DNA from: an uncultured Lachnospiraceae bacterium
GTDB taxonomy: Bacteria; Bacillota; Clostridia; Lachnospirales; Lachnospiraceae
DNA length: 64,000 nucleotides
Direction of reading: 5' to 3'
Assembly (NCBI GenBank): GCA_947593975.1
Contig: CANQDW010000004.1
Location: forward strand, 1 to 64,000
Shown here: piece after piece, positions 7,964 through 16,347 of the stretch
How the letters are laid out: each line of letters opens with the position of its first letter
Position numbering within the stretch: position 1 is the first letter of the stretch
Translations under genes and position numbers: made by a program
The notes under the pieces: generated by a model
Told to the model about the DNA's origin: nothing
The model's database searches: none
Seen by the model: only the letters and a program-made list of their open reading frames with translations

Positions 7964-8839
7964 ATGTTATGGAATACTTTAAAGCTGGAATGTAAAAAGG
8001 CTGTCCATAATAAATTCTTTTTGACCGCAGTGCTTACGGGTATCGCCATTACATTTTTAAGCCTGATACCAATGCTTAAGAGCTATGCGGATGATATGAA
8101 AAACCATATGCAGATTTCAGAGGAATTTGGTCTGCGAAATCCTCTTATGCCGATGGAAACGCTTTTTAATCATTGGATTGGCGGCGAACCGTACACACCC
8201 GGCTCAGCGGATTATTTTTTCATGTTCCCGCTGCTTGTATCTATTCCTTATGGCTGGTCTTACTGCTCCGAGAGGCGCAGCGGATATCTGAAAAATATGG
8301 TAGTAAGGGCGGGAAGGATGCGCTGCTATTTGTCAAAGTATATTGCTTTGTTTCTTTCAGGCGGCCTTGCTATGGTAATTCCTCTGCTCTTTAATTTTTT
8401 GCTTGCGGCGATGTTTATACCGGCAGTCATGCCCGACCCGTCGTATATTACGGCATACGGTATCGGTTCGTCTTCGTTTATGTCCATGATTTTTTATTCG
8501 CATCCGTTTATCTATGTGTTTCTGTATCTGTTTACAGACTTTTTGTTTGGCGGGCTTACTGCGTGTTTGTGCTTCGCTGTTTCGGATATAGTGAAAAATC
8601 GTGTTGTTGTTACCCTTCTGCCGTTCTTTATCCTGCTTGGCTTTAATTATCTCTGCTATTCGTTTGTATATACATCGGCGGCGAAGATCTATATGGAGCT
8701 TTCGCCTATAGTCTTTTTGCGGCCTGCTCCGGCTTCGTACGATACGACATTCGCTGTCGTTTTAATATGGGGCGCGGCGCTGTTTGCATTTACCTTTTTG
8801 ATGACAGTTGTGAGGGGGATAAGACATGAGATATATTAA
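7964..8839 (+). CDS. ABC-2 type transporter permease
   Basis: 291 residues from ATG 7964, nine bases after GGAG; the ATG at 7955 touches the GGAG and is less likely. About six hydrophobic segments are visible: one near residues 20-40, then clusters starting at YFFMFPLLVSIPYGW, GGLAMVIPLLFNFLLAAMF, PFIYVFLYLFTDFLF, VVVTLLPFFILLGFN and the C-terminal FAVVLIWGAALFAFTFL. An N-terminal helix followed by a large loop is normal for ABC-2 permeases. The stop overlaps the next permease by 14 bases, so the two probably form a heterodimer with the ATPase encoded further down. The substrate is unknown. Confidence 0.8.
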   Translation: MLWNTLKLECKKAVHNKFFLTAVLTGIAITFLSLIPMLKSYADDMKNHMQISEEFGLRNPLMPMETLFNHWIGGEPYTPGSADYFFMFPLLVSIPYGWSYCSERRSGYLKNMVVRAGRMRCYLSKYIALFLSGGLAMVIPLLFNFLLAAMFIPAVMPDPSYITAYGIGSSSFMSMIFYSHPFIYVFLYLFTDFLFGGLTACLCFAVSDIVKNRVVVTLLPFFILLGFNYLCYSFVYTSAAKIYMELSPIVFLRPAPASYDTTFAVVLIWGAALFAFTFLMTVVRGIRHEIY

Positions 8840-9653
8840 ACTCCTGTGGTTTGATATTCGCCGGGGTCTGCTTGGAAAACCTTTGCTCTTTACAATTCCG
8901 GTCGTTGTATCGCTTATTGCATGTTTTGATCTGGCAAACCGCGCGGAGGCGCTTAATATGTATTTTAATACAGGGTTTGCCGACTTTATTATATACATTT
9001 ACGGCGGTATGGATATATATACTCCTGATTTAGGAAATCCGTTTCGGTTCCTTGTACGCTGGAGCGCCGTATTTTTATCCGCCGCGTTTATTACGCTGAA
9101 TTATCCGTATAATGATATGCATACTTATGGACAGCAGATCCTTATCAGGACAAAAGGACGTACAGAATGGTGGTTATCCAAATGCAGTTGGAATATCATA
9201 AGCGTACTTGTTTATCACGGCATGATTTTCCTTACCGTGATATCATTCTGTATTTTTGCGGAATTAAATGTAACAGGCGCGGTCAATAAAGAACTGCTTT
9301 ATACCGTTTTTCAGACAGCGGCTTATCATATGACGCCCGGCGCTGCGGTATGGACGTTTACAATGCCGCTTACGCCTGTATTTGTATCCGTGGGGATGAA
9401 TCTGATGCAAATGGCTGCAGCTTTGTTCATTAAGCCTGTGTTTGGTTTTCTTGTTACGGTGTTTTTGATGATCACGTCAGCATATTTCACCATGCCGTGC
9501 TTTATTGGAAATTATGCTATGTCAATGCGATTAGATGTCATGATTACAGACGGCGTAAACGCCTCTGCGGGTATCCTTATTTCGGCAATATTAGCTGCCG
9601 CCGCCATAGTTATAGGGATTATCCGGTTTAATCGATATGATATTATAAGCTGA
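8826..9653 (+). CDS. Second ABC-2 type permease subunit
   Basis: 275 residues, ATG 8826 inside the end of the preceding gene (GGGGGATAAG upstream). It has a cytosolic first helix, then hydrophobic segments including PLLFTIPVVVSLIACFD, FLVRWSAVFLSAAFITL, ISVLVYHGMIFLTVISF, MNLMQMAAALFIKPVFGFL and a C-terminal SAILAAAAIVIGII. The size and topology match the first permease, although identity between the two is low by eye. Translational coupling through the overlap suggests equal production of both halves. The ATPase gene follows 15 bases later. Confidence 0.78.
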   Translation: MRYIKLLWFDIRRGLLGKPLLFTIPVVVSLIACFDLANRAEALNMYFNTGFADFIIYIYGGMDIYTPDLGNPFRFLVRWSAVFLSAAFITLNYPYNDMHTYGQQILIRTKGRTEWWLSKCSWNIISVLVYHGMIFLTVISFCIFAELNVTGAVNKELLYTVFQTAAYHMTPGAAVWTFTMPLTPVFVSVGMNLMQMAAALFIKPVFGFLVTVFLMITSAYFTMPCFIGNYAMSMRLDVMITDGVNASAGILISAILAAAAIVIGIIRFNRYDIIS

Positions 9654-9668
9654 ATCGGGAGGTTTTAA

Positions 9669-10331
9669 ATGACGGTTATTGAGATAAAAAATCTATGCAA
9701 AATAATAAACAAACAGACGGTCATACAGGATGTCTGCGTATCTATGCAGTCAGGAAAGATATACGGCTTTCAGGGGATAAACGGATCGGGAAAGACTATG
9801 CTTATGAGGCTTATTTCCGGACTTATCTTTCCCACATCGGGGAGTATAGAAATCAATAAAAAGACGCTGGGAAAAGATATCGCTTTTCCGGACAGCATCG
9901 GATTATTTTTGGAAAATGCGGCTTTTTTGGACAGCTACTCAGGATTTCAAAATTTAAAAATGCTTGCGTCCATCAAAAATAAAATTGATGATGCGCAGAT
10001 AAGCGATACGCTAAGCGCTGTAGGGCTTGATCCGGCAGATAAAAAGAAATACCGAAAGTATTCTTTGGGAATGAAACAGCGGTTGGGAATTGCCGCGGCT
10101 ATTATGGAAAAGCCGGATATAATAATCCTTGATGAGCCGACAAATGCTTTGGATGCAGATGGTATCGCGCTGGTAAAGAAAATCCTTGAAGAACAGCGTG
10201 GGAGGGGCGCGTTGGTTATTATCTCCTGTCACGACCTTTTTATATTGCGGGAGATGTCGGATGAAATTCTTTTGTTTGATTCCGGCCGCATAAGCGCGCA
10301 TTTGTATGCGCCGGATTTTCAAGATCAATAG
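9669..10331 (+). CDS. ABC transporter ATP-binding protein
   Basis: 220 residues; ATG 9669 with GGGAGG at 9657-9662. Walker A GINGSGKT is at residues 36-43, the ABC signature YSLGMKQRLG replaces the standard LSGGQ as is normal for the CcmA/DrrA-like family, and Walker B with D-loop reads IIILDEPTNALD. A switch His is present in ISCHDL. It energises the two ABC-2 permeases encoded just upstream. The short C-terminus lacks an extra regulatory domain. Together with the two-component system it resembles peptide or lantibiotic resistance exporters; this assignment is by gene order only. Confidence 0.92.
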   Translation: MTVIEIKNLCKIINKQTVIQDVCVSMQSGKIYGFQGINGSGKTMLMRLISGLIFPTSGSIEINKKTLGKDIAFPDSIGLFLENAAFLDSYSGFQNLKMLASIKNKIDDAQISDTLSAVGLDPADKKKYRKYSLGMKQRLGIAAAIMEKPDIIILDEPTNALDADGIALVKKILEEQRGRGALVIISCHDLFILREMSDEILLFDSGRISAHLYAPDFQDQ

Positions 10332-10346
10332 GGAGGAACTTACGGC

Positions 10347-10949
10347 ATGAAAAAAATATGTATCGTAATTACGGGCATCCTCATCATTTCGGCTTCATGG
10401 GGCATACGCTTTTATTTAGTCAATAAAGATGTGGATGCTCCTGTTATACAGGTGTACGAAAAAGGCGAGGAAGTTCCGATAGGAAAAGATTTCTTTGACT
10501 ATGCGAGTGAGGGGATGGACGGTTATACGATTACCGTTTTGGATGCAGAGCTGCTTCCCGCGGCGGATTTCCTGCAAAAATATGATGCCGCGGATCAGGC
10601 GGAAAACCTCGGATTGTTCACGGACTATATTTATACAGTACACATTCTGGCGGCCAACCGGCATAACCCGTACACGGGCGAAAAAGGCGTTGCCCTGCAG
10701 CAGTATGTTCTGCAGGGGACGGACTATGTTTTAAGTCTGGAGGATACCTGTTACCGGATAGCCAATCCCGATATGCCGGGGACTTCATTTTCACTCAGGG
10801 AGGGAACAGACATGGAAATAACCCTGACCTTTGACGTTATGTCCGGGACTACCGGTATACGGCATATCATGGATGATCCGCCCGGGCTGCTGATCACGCA
10901 GTATCCTCATAAGAAAGTGATTGAAAATATATACCCTGTTACAGACTAA
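10347..10949 (+). CDS. Membrane-anchored extracellular protein, DUF5028-like
   Basis: 200 residues; ATG 10347 with GGGAGG at 10331-10336. Residues 4-23 (ICIVITGILIISASWGIRFY) are an anchor or signal; the rest is predicted external. The outside part has a beta-sandwich pattern (YTITVLDAELLPAADFL, TDYIYTVHILAANRHNP, MEITLTFDVMSG), similar in style to the DUF4352/DUF5028 proteins often found next to ABC-2 exporters in Lachnospiraceae. That family name is given from memory and not verified. As the last gene of the transporter run it may be a surface accessory or immunity factor. Confidence 0.55.
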   Translation: MKKICIVITGILIISASWGIRFYLVNKDVDAPVIQVYEKGEEVPIGKDFFDYASEGMDGYTITVLDAELLPAADFLQKYDAADQAENLGLFTDYIYTVHILAANRHNPYTGEKGVALQQYVLQGTDYVLSLEDTCYRIANPDMPGTSFSLREGTDMEITLTFDVMSGTTGIRHIMDDPPGLLITQYPHKKVIENIYPVTD

Positions 10950-11003
10950 GGTGATAATATATAAGTGAAAACTTTGTTTAATCCCATAAGAGAAGGTGAT
11001 TCT

Positions 11004-11966
11004 ATGATCATTAGCGCAAGCAGGCGTACAGATATACCGTCTTATTATTCGGAATGGCTGATAAATAGATTAAAGGAAGGATATGTATATGTAAGGAATC
11101 CGATGAATACGCATCAGGTGAGTAAAATAGATTTATCGCCTAACGTCGTTGATGCAATAGTATTTTGGACTAAAAATCCCGCGCCGATGCTGCCGCGCTT
11201 AGAAGAACTCAAAGATTATACATATTATTTTCAGTTTACGATCAGCGCGTATGGTCCCGATACAGAAAAAAATCTGCCGTCAAAAAGCAGGGTTATTATT
11301 CCGTCGTTTCAACGGTTATCGAAAGAGATTGGGAAAGAAAAAGTTATATGGAGATATGACCCGATTTTCTTTAGCGCAAAATATTCGATGGAGTATCACT
11401 GCAGGAGTTTTGAAGAGTTGGCGTCTCAATTAGGGGATTACACAACAAAATGCACCGTGAGTTTTATTGACATGTATAGAAATACAGAAAGAAACGTAAA
11501 ATCTCTTAATATTATCAGGGAAACGTATGAAATGCAGGCGGAACTGCTGCGGCGATTTGCAAAAACAGCAAAAGAACATGGATTATATATTGATACCTGC
11601 GCCGAAGCAGAAGATTTTCATAACATAGGGGTTGAACATGCGCATTGTATCGATAAAGAACTGATAGAAAGGATTGGCGGATTTAAACTCGATGCGGGTA
11701 AAGACAGCAATCAGAGAAAGGAATGCGGATGTGCGGCAAGCATCGATATAGGTGCTTATAATACTTGTAAAAACGGATGTTTATATTGCTATGCAAACTA
11801 TAGCGCCAATACGGTTAAAAAGAATTTTTGTATGCATGATCCAAAATCCCCGTTATTATTTGGTGAATTGGATGATAACGATATTATAAAAGAAAGAGAA
11901 ATAAGGTCATTTAAGAATGATCAAATGAGTTTGTTTGATTGCAGCTGGTATAGAAAAATGTATTGA
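11004..11966 (+). CDS. DUF1848 family protein, radical-SAM-like
   Basis: 320 residues from ATG 11004 (AGAAGGTGAT upstream); the in-frame upstream start lacks support. MIISASRRTDIPSYYSEW and VRNPMNTHQVSKIDLSP, then AIVFWTKNPAPML are typical of DUF1848. The C-terminal cysteine set CGCAASIDIG...TCKNGCLYCYANYS fits a 4Fe-4S cluster and resembles the spore photoproduct lyase-like group to which DUF1848 is related. The reaction is not known for the family. Its TGA overlaps the -35 box of the toxin-antitoxin promoter, so it is transcribed separately and likely reads through unless terminated at the palindrome at 11985-12021. Confidence 0.82.
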   Translation: MIISASRRTDIPSYYSEWLINRLKEGYVYVRNPMNTHQVSKIDLSPNVVDAIVFWTKNPAPMLPRLEELKDYTYYFQFTISAYGPDTEKNLPSKSRVIIPSFQRLSKEIGKEKVIWRYDPIFFSAKYSMEYHCRSFEELASQLGDYTTKCTVSFIDMYRNTERNVKSLNIIRETYEMQAELLRRFAKTAKEHGLYIDTCAEAEDFHNIGVEHAHCIDKELIERIGGFKLDAGKDSNQRKECGCAASIDIGAYNTCKNGCLYCYANYSANTVKKNFCMHDPKSPLLFGELDDNDIIKEREIRSFKNDQMSLFDCSWYRKMY

Positions 11967-11991
11967 CGAATGACCGTCGGCATGATAGAAT
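11963..11991 (+). promoter_or_regulatory. Promoter of the HigBA-like operon
   Basis: TTGACG (11963-11968), 17-base spacer, TAGAAT (11986-11991), 5/6 matches in each hexamer. The -10 box lies inside the left arm of the adjoining 16-bp inverted repeat, so a protein bound there would exclude RNA polymerase. Confidence 0.7.
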
Positions 11992-12021
11992 CAAATTACC
12001 TGATGGGTAATTTGATTCTAT
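11985..12021 (+). repeat. Perfect 16-bp inverted repeat, toxin-antitoxin operator
   Basis: The arms at 11985-12000 and 12006-12021 are exact reverse complements around the 5-base centre TGATG. It lies between the -10 box and the TTG start of the toxin gene and contains the likely transcription start. Placement and symmetry fit autorepression by the HTH antitoxin encoded at 12404-13480. As RNA it would also form a stable stem just ahead of the ribosome site. Confidence 0.75.
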
Positions 12022-12039
12022 TGCTTTAGGAGGGAGAAC

Positions 12040-12411
12040 TTGGAATTAGTATATACATCTGATAAAGTCGAAAATCAATGTACCGGCGTAAAAGCTGCAA
12101 AGAAACTATTCGGCGGAGATACATTGCTTGCAACTAGCCTTCTTGCAAGAATAAATGCATTGGAAAAGGCTGAGACTATAAGAGATATTATAGTTCAGCC
12201 GGCATTTCATTTTCATAACTTAGGGAATAAGCGAGGAAAAGATTTACAAGGTTTTTTTGCAATTGATGTTAAATCCAGGAGAGAACAATGGCGCATTATT
12301 CTTCGACCTCTTGATGAGAATAAGAAACCTTATGAACCGTGTTACATAGATCAAATATCGTCGTATGTTAGAATAGTAGAGATAAAGGAGGTTAGCAAGC
12401 ATTATGAGTAA
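12040..12411 (+). CDS. higB: HigB/RelE-superfamily toxin
   Basis: 123 residues, TTG start with AGGAGG at 12028-12033; no ATG is available near it. The sequence VKAAKKLFGGDTLLATSLLARINALEKAETI, with central FHNLGNKRGKDLQGFFAIDV and WRIILRPLD followed by IVEIKEVSKHYE, is the HigB-like branch of the RelE/ParE fold, ribosome-dependent mRNA interferases. The 3' end overlaps the antitoxin start by eight bases. The toxin-first order is characteristic of HigBA. The gene lies in a region with other toxin-antitoxin and defence genes. Confidence 0.82.
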   Translation: MELVYTSDKVENQCTGVKAAKKLFGGDTLLATSLLARINALEKAETIRDIIVQPAFHFHNLGNKRGKDLQGFFAIDVKSRREQWRIILRPLDENKKPYEPCYIDQISSYVRIVEIKEVSKHYE

Positions 12412-13480
12412 TTATATTGAATATAATGACAAAATTGCTTTTCATCCGGGGTATTATATTAAGGAGATAGTTGAGGAAAGTGGCTTGACGCAGGAGGATT
12501 TTGCTAAACGGCTTGACACTACTCCAAAGAACCTTAGTCTTCTGATTAGGGGCGAACAGAGTCTTTCTATTGATATTGCAATGAAATTGTCAAGGATGAT
12601 TGGGACAAGTGTTTCTTATTGGCTTAATTTGCAGAATGCTTTTGATGCTTTGATAGCAGAGTTTAAATCCGGCGAAGAACTTGTGCAGGAAAGAACAGTT
12701 TTTTCATTTATTGATTATAAGTACTTTCGTGAGAATTTTAATCTGCCGGATTTGCCCAGAAAAATTGATGAACAGATTGTACAGGTTAGAAACTTTTTGA
12801 ATGTGGCTACTCTTACTGTTTTTATGAAAAGAGATATGGCAGTAAGTTTTCGCAGTGTCACGGGTGAACTGTCAGAAGCTAATATTGTAAAGGCCAATAT
12901 TATGGTACAATTAGCAGCCAATATTGCCTTAAAAACAGCTGCGCCGAAGTTTAACAAAGTTCTTTTTGAAGAAGCAGCAAGGTACGCGCTTACATTAACA
13001 AATAGTCATAGTACGTTCTATCCACTCATAAAAGAAGCATTTTATAAGGCGGGTGTTATTTTTGTAATCCTTCCCAATATTTCCGGGTCAAAAATTAACG
13101 GCGCAACGAAAAAAGTGGGAAATAACATTATGCTGATGGTGAATGACAGACGGCTTAATTCGGATACATTCTGGTTCTCATTATTCCATGAGATTGGACA
13201 TATTATGAATGGTGATTATGGTATTTCTTTTGATGCAGAAACTTGCGGACAGGAAGAGATTGCTGATAAATATGCGGAGGATATGCTGATCCCGTCTGAA
13301 CAGTATAAGCAATTCATTGAGGAAAATAGATTTGATGCCAAAGCAATTAAAACATTTGCAAAAAAAATTGACCGGGATCCGGGAATAGTACTGGGACGAT
13401 TACTGAATGATAAAAAAGTTGACTATAATGACTGGACGTTACACGGGCTTAGGCACAAATATAGAGTAAAAACAACTTGA
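12404..13480 (+). CDS. higA: HigA-type HTH antitoxin fused to ImmA/IrrE metallopeptidase domain
   Basis: 358 residues. The N-terminal HTH of the HigA type covers about residues 12-75 (HPGYYIKEIVEESGLTQEDF, then SLLIRGEQSLSIDIAMKLS and SVSYWLNLQ). The C-terminal half is an ImmA/IrrE-type zinc peptidase with HEIGH at about residues 262-266 followed by IADKYAEDMLIPSE. The antitoxin represses the operon, probably through the 16-bp palindrome, and neutralises the toxin. In related XRE-ImmA proteins the peptidase removes a repressor on stress, so here it could act in self-processing. That last point is inference. Confidence 0.85.
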   Translation: MSNYIEYNDKIAFHPGYYIKEIVEESGLTQEDFAKRLDTTPKNLSLLIRGEQSLSIDIAMKLSRMIGTSVSYWLNLQNAFDALIAEFKSGEELVQERTVFSFIDYKYFRENFNLPDLPRKIDEQIVQVRNFLNVATLTVFMKRDMAVSFRSVTGELSEANIVKANIMVQLAANIALKTAAPKFNKVLFEEAARYALTLTNSHSTFYPLIKEAFYKAGVIFVILPNISGSKINGATKKVGNNIMLMVNDRRLNSDTFWFSLFHEIGHIMNGDYGISFDAETCGQEEIADKYAEDMLIPSEQYKQFIEENRFDAKAIKTFAKKIDRDPGIVLGRLLNDKKVDYNDWTLHGLRHKYRVKTT

Positions 13481-13565
13481 TTTCATTCACCACGAATTCA
13501 TAAGCAAAAGAATATTATTATACCGGAAAAGAAAACGGTAAAATTCAGTTAAAACGGAGGTAAAT

Positions 13566-14087
13566 ATGGAATTAATTGTATCAATAATTGCTATAGTAAT
13601 ATCACTTATTTCTATTATCGTATCGGTGGTGATATATCGGGGAGAAGTTCAAAGAGAAAAGAAAGAAGCGACTCTTAATGCATATAATGTTTTGCAGGAA
13701 CAGGCGCTTGATAATATTAATCAATATAAAAAAGCTGAGATCAAAGAAATCTGTGATGAATGGAAAAAGATAATAGACTGGCAAAAGAAAATGGAGAAAG
13801 AGGGCAGCAGACTAAACTTTACGGCTAAACAGCAGGAATGGATAGAAAAGTATAATAAACTGTCGGGATATTTGGCGCGGATAGAACATTTTGCGCTTGG
13901 TGTTAATACGGGTATATATGATGCAAAAACTGCAGAGAGAGCGGGAACTTATTATATAATAAATTTGCATAAAAAACTTGAGCCTTTAATTGAAGGAAAA
14001 GGAGGTGCCGAATTCTATGGTGAATTTAAAAAACTTGTTGATAAGATAGCTAAAATTGAAAAGAAAAGACGATCAGGGGGGAGATAA
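13566..14087 (+). CDS. N-terminally membrane-anchored coiled-coil protein, DUF4760-like
   Basis: 173 residues; ATG 13566 with ACGGAGG at 13555-13561. Residues 2-24 (ELIVSIIAIVISLISIIVSVV) are one membrane helix; the rest is cytosolic, strongly charged and helical, with NAYNVLQEQALDNINQYKK as a start and YLARIEHFALGVNTGIYD, the pattern of DUF4760 proteins found near defence genes. The family name is tentative. The gene ends two bases before the sigma-WYL fusion gene, so the two are almost certainly co-transcribed. It could be the membrane sensor or anchor of the following regulator, or an effector. Confidence 0.6.
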   Translation: MELIVSIIAIVISLISIIVSVVIYRGEVQREKKEATLNAYNVLQEQALDNINQYKKAEIKEICDEWKKIIDWQKKMEKEGSRLNFTAKQQEWIEKYNKLSGYLARIEHFALGVNTGIYDAKTAERAGTYYIINLHKKLEPLIEGKGGAEFYGEFKKLVDKIAKIEKKRRSGGR

Positions 14088-14089
14088 AG

Positions 14090-15706
14090 ATGCCGAAAAA
14101 TCGGGATATGATAAATAAAGAAGTGCAGGAACTGGTTAAAAAAATACAATCCGGTGATAACGAGGCATTGAACAGCCTGTATGTGCACGTTGAAAAATAT
14201 ATTCATTCCCGCGCATGGAAGTGCTTGAATAAGTATAAGATAGATTCAAAACAGAAAGAGGATACAGAGAAGGACCTGTATCAGGCAGGATGGATGGGTC
14301 TGTTGACCGCTTTAAAGAACTATGATCCGGATAAGGGAACGTTGTTTTTGACATATGCCACACATTTTATTGACAGGGAAATGTCAAAAGTAATGAGATC
14401 AGAAATAAGGAGTTCTTCACATGAAGTTAAGAAAAAGGCGGATTATTCGCCTGGTATTGATATTAAAAAAATAAGACGGCTGTTTTCAGACGGAGAGGGA
14501 CTTTCGGTTGCGGAGGCGCCTGACCGCGGGAAATACAGCGCGGTAAGGTGCGCTCTTCAGATTCTTAGAGTCCTTTTTATTTGTACGGATGAAACACATA
14601 GCCTGTCAAAAAAAGAATTAAACGATCTGCTGCAACTTTACCGCAGCGCAAAATATGACAACGGTACTCCCATAGAAGCGAGAAATACGATCACAAGCAT
14701 TTTGGAGGATATTCTGATGGAGTTTGATCCATTGGAATATACAGGTGACAATGATAAAGATTACAAAATCAGATACGAAGGTTATAAAGAGAACCGTCTG
14801 AAAACCAAACATAGCGGGGAAAAAGGAAAAAAGGCGGAGAAAATAACCGGATTTTCCTATGTACATATATTTGATCCTTCGGAATACGATAGGCTGATAC
14901 AGCTGATATGTTTTTCGGATATGTTTTTAAATGAAGAGAAAAGGCGTCTTGTAAGTAAGCTTGTTTCTACAGCCGGCATGTACTATGAGACGCCGTTTTT
15001 TGACGGCGATGAAATCAGATTCATATCCCAATCGATACACGGCAGGTTCAGTACGAGGGCAATGAAGGATAAAAAGCAGTTTGTGGAAAACATCAATTTG
15101 ATCAAACAGGCAATGAATGATCTGTGTCAGATACGGTTTAAATTTAACTGTTATACGGCGGAACACACAATGAGGCCTGCGACAGAATATCTGCATATTT
15201 TAAGCCCTTATCATTTGGTGGTTTATCATGATAATTACTATTGCATTGGCATGAAAAAAGAGGACAGGCGCATATGGCATTACAGAGTGGATCTGATGTC
15301 GGAAGTGGAGATCCTTATGGATGAAAACAAAAAACCTGTTCCCATAGATCTATGCGCGTTTGAAGGACTTCCCATCTGCAACGCATGCTGGGATCCGGAG
15401 AAGTATATGGCGGAACACCTTTACATGGCGTATGACGAACCAAAGGAGATACGCATTAAGATAAGGAATACGGGCTATACCATACTGCATGACTGGTTCG
15501 GGGATCATTATGAGAAGACAGATGAAATAATTGAAACCGATGAGAACGGACGCGGGGCGCAGTATGATATCGTAAAGGTCAGAACTTCGCCGTCAATGAT
15601 TGTACATTGGGCCATGCAGTATGCCGGAGCGGTTGAAATTTTGGACGAGGAAATCAGGGAGAAGATTCGTGATGAAATTGCAAAACTGAAGAAAAAGTAT
15701 GAATAA
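14090..15706 (+). CDS. Sigma-70 region 2 fused to a WYL-domain regulator
   Basis: 538 residues; ATG 14090 with GGGGGGAG upstream and two bases after the previous stop. Residues about 10-105 match sigma-70 region 2, including DLYQAGWMGLLTALKNYDP and GTLFLTYATHFIDREM (the region that binds core polymerase and the -10 box). No region 4 is seen. Residues about 150-210 (ALQILRVLFICTDETHSLSK) look like the winged helix of WYL regulators. A WYL domain follows near 355-430 (LSPYHLVVYHDNYYCIG, IWHYRVDLMSEVEI) and a WCX C-terminal domain from about 450 (KEIRIKIRNTGYTILHDWFG). WYL domains bind ligands, often nucleic acid, and control defence genes. Joining one to a sigma domain suggests a ligand-gated sigma factor. 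Domain calls are by eye. Confidence 0.75.
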   Translation: MPKNRDMINKEVQELVKKIQSGDNEALNSLYVHVEKYIHSRAWKCLNKYKIDSKQKEDTEKDLYQAGWMGLLTALKNYDPDKGTLFLTYATHFIDREMSKVMRSEIRSSSHEVKKKADYSPGIDIKKIRRLFSDGEGLSVAEAPDRGKYSAVRCALQILRVLFICTDETHSLSKKELNDLLQLYRSAKYDNGTPIEARNTITSILEDILMEFDPLEYTGDNDKDYKIRYEGYKENRLKTKHSGEKGKKAEKITGFSYVHIFDPSEYDRLIQLICFSDMFLNEEKRRLVSKLVSTAGMYYETPFFDGDEIRFISQSIHGRFSTRAMKDKKQFVENINLIKQAMNDLCQIRFKFNCYTAEHTMRPATEYLHILSPYHLVVYHDNYYCIGMKKEDRRIWHYRVDLMSEVEILMDENKKPVPIDLCAFEGLPICNACWDPEKYMAEHLYMAYDEPKEIRIKIRNTGYTILHDWFGDHYEKTDEIIETDENGRGAQYDIVKVRTSPSMIVHWAMQYAGAVEILDEEIREKIRDEIAKLKKKYE

Positions 15707-15714
15707 AATTATTA

Positions 15715-15732
15715 TGTTCAAAATCTTGAACA
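15715..15732 (+). repeat. Palindrome upstream of the HAD gene promoter
   Basis: TGTTCAA-aatc-TTGAACA, a perfect 7-bp inverted repeat with a 4-base centre, ends exactly where the -35 hexamer TTGACA begins. This position suits an activator or a repressor. The sigma-WYL gene ends nine bases upstream. Confidence 0.55.
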
Positions 15733-15761
15733 TTGACATTTACATAATATATATTGAGAAT
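15733..15761 (+). promoter_or_regulatory. Promoter for the HAD/metallophosphoesterase genes
   Basis: TTGACA (15733-15738, perfect), 17-base spacer, GAGAAT (15756-15761, 4/6). The poor -10 box suggests dependence on an activator or on a non-standard sigma subunit, which is notable next to a sigma-like regulator gene. Confidence 0.5.
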
Positions 15762-15784
15762 AAAACAGTAAAGGGAGAGATTGA

Positions 15785-16288
15785 ATGAAAAAACACCATA
15801 ATAATTTTGTGGTATTTTTAGATGTTGACGGTGTGTTTAATACCCGGACAACAGTCCAGCGCACGCCTGACGGCTACCAGGGTATAGATGATGCGCGTGT
15901 TAAACTTTTGGCAGATGTAATAAACAAATATGGCGGGGCAGATATTGTTTTATCCTCGGATTGGAAGGAAATGGAACAAACAGATGATGATTATATCTAT
16001 CTTGCCTCAAAGCTTGAAAAGTATGGTTTATCAATATCGGGACATACGGAAGATAAAGCCGGCAAAAACAACAGAGGAGCCGGAATCATAGCATATCTGG
16101 AGGAGCATCCGGAGATAGAGGAATATGTTATTTTGGATGATCATGAATATGATTTTGAAGATTATAAAAAACTTTGGGAAAGATTGCTGCTTACGTCCGG
16201 TTTGGAAAAAGCCCGGTTCGCTGCAAAAGAGCCGGCTGTTGAAGCGATTTTGTTTAGTGACTATATGAGAGAAATTGAGGAACAATGA
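15785..16288 (+). CDS. HAD-superfamily phosphatase, RNA-repair (SAK-HAD) type
   Basis: 167 residues; ATG 15785 with AGGGAGAG upstream. HAD motif I is VVFLDVDGVFN (residues about 8-18) with the nucleophile and acid Asp pair. Motif II is LSSDWKE, and motif IV is YVILDDHEYDF near residue 120. The pattern DGVFN...SSDWK...LDD is that of the small 'HAD domain in Swiss Army Knife RNA repair proteins' family, proposed to trim RNA end phosphates. It lies directly before a calcineurin-like phosphoesterase gene, which makes a shared nucleic-acid end-processing task plausible. The substrate is inferred from the family proposal only. Confidence 0.75.
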   Translation: MKKHHNNFVVFLDVDGVFNTRTTVQRTPDGYQGIDDARVKLLADVINKYGGADIVLSSDWKEMEQTDDDYIYLASKLEKYGLSISGHTEDKAGKNNRGAGIIAYLEEHPEIEEYVILDDHEYDFEDYKKLWERLLLTSGLEKARFAAKEPAVEAILFSDYMREIEEQ

Positions 16289-16347
16289 AAGGGAAAGTTA
16301 TTATAAAAAATATGGGAAAAATCTGAAGCCGGTGAAAGGAGAAGCAA

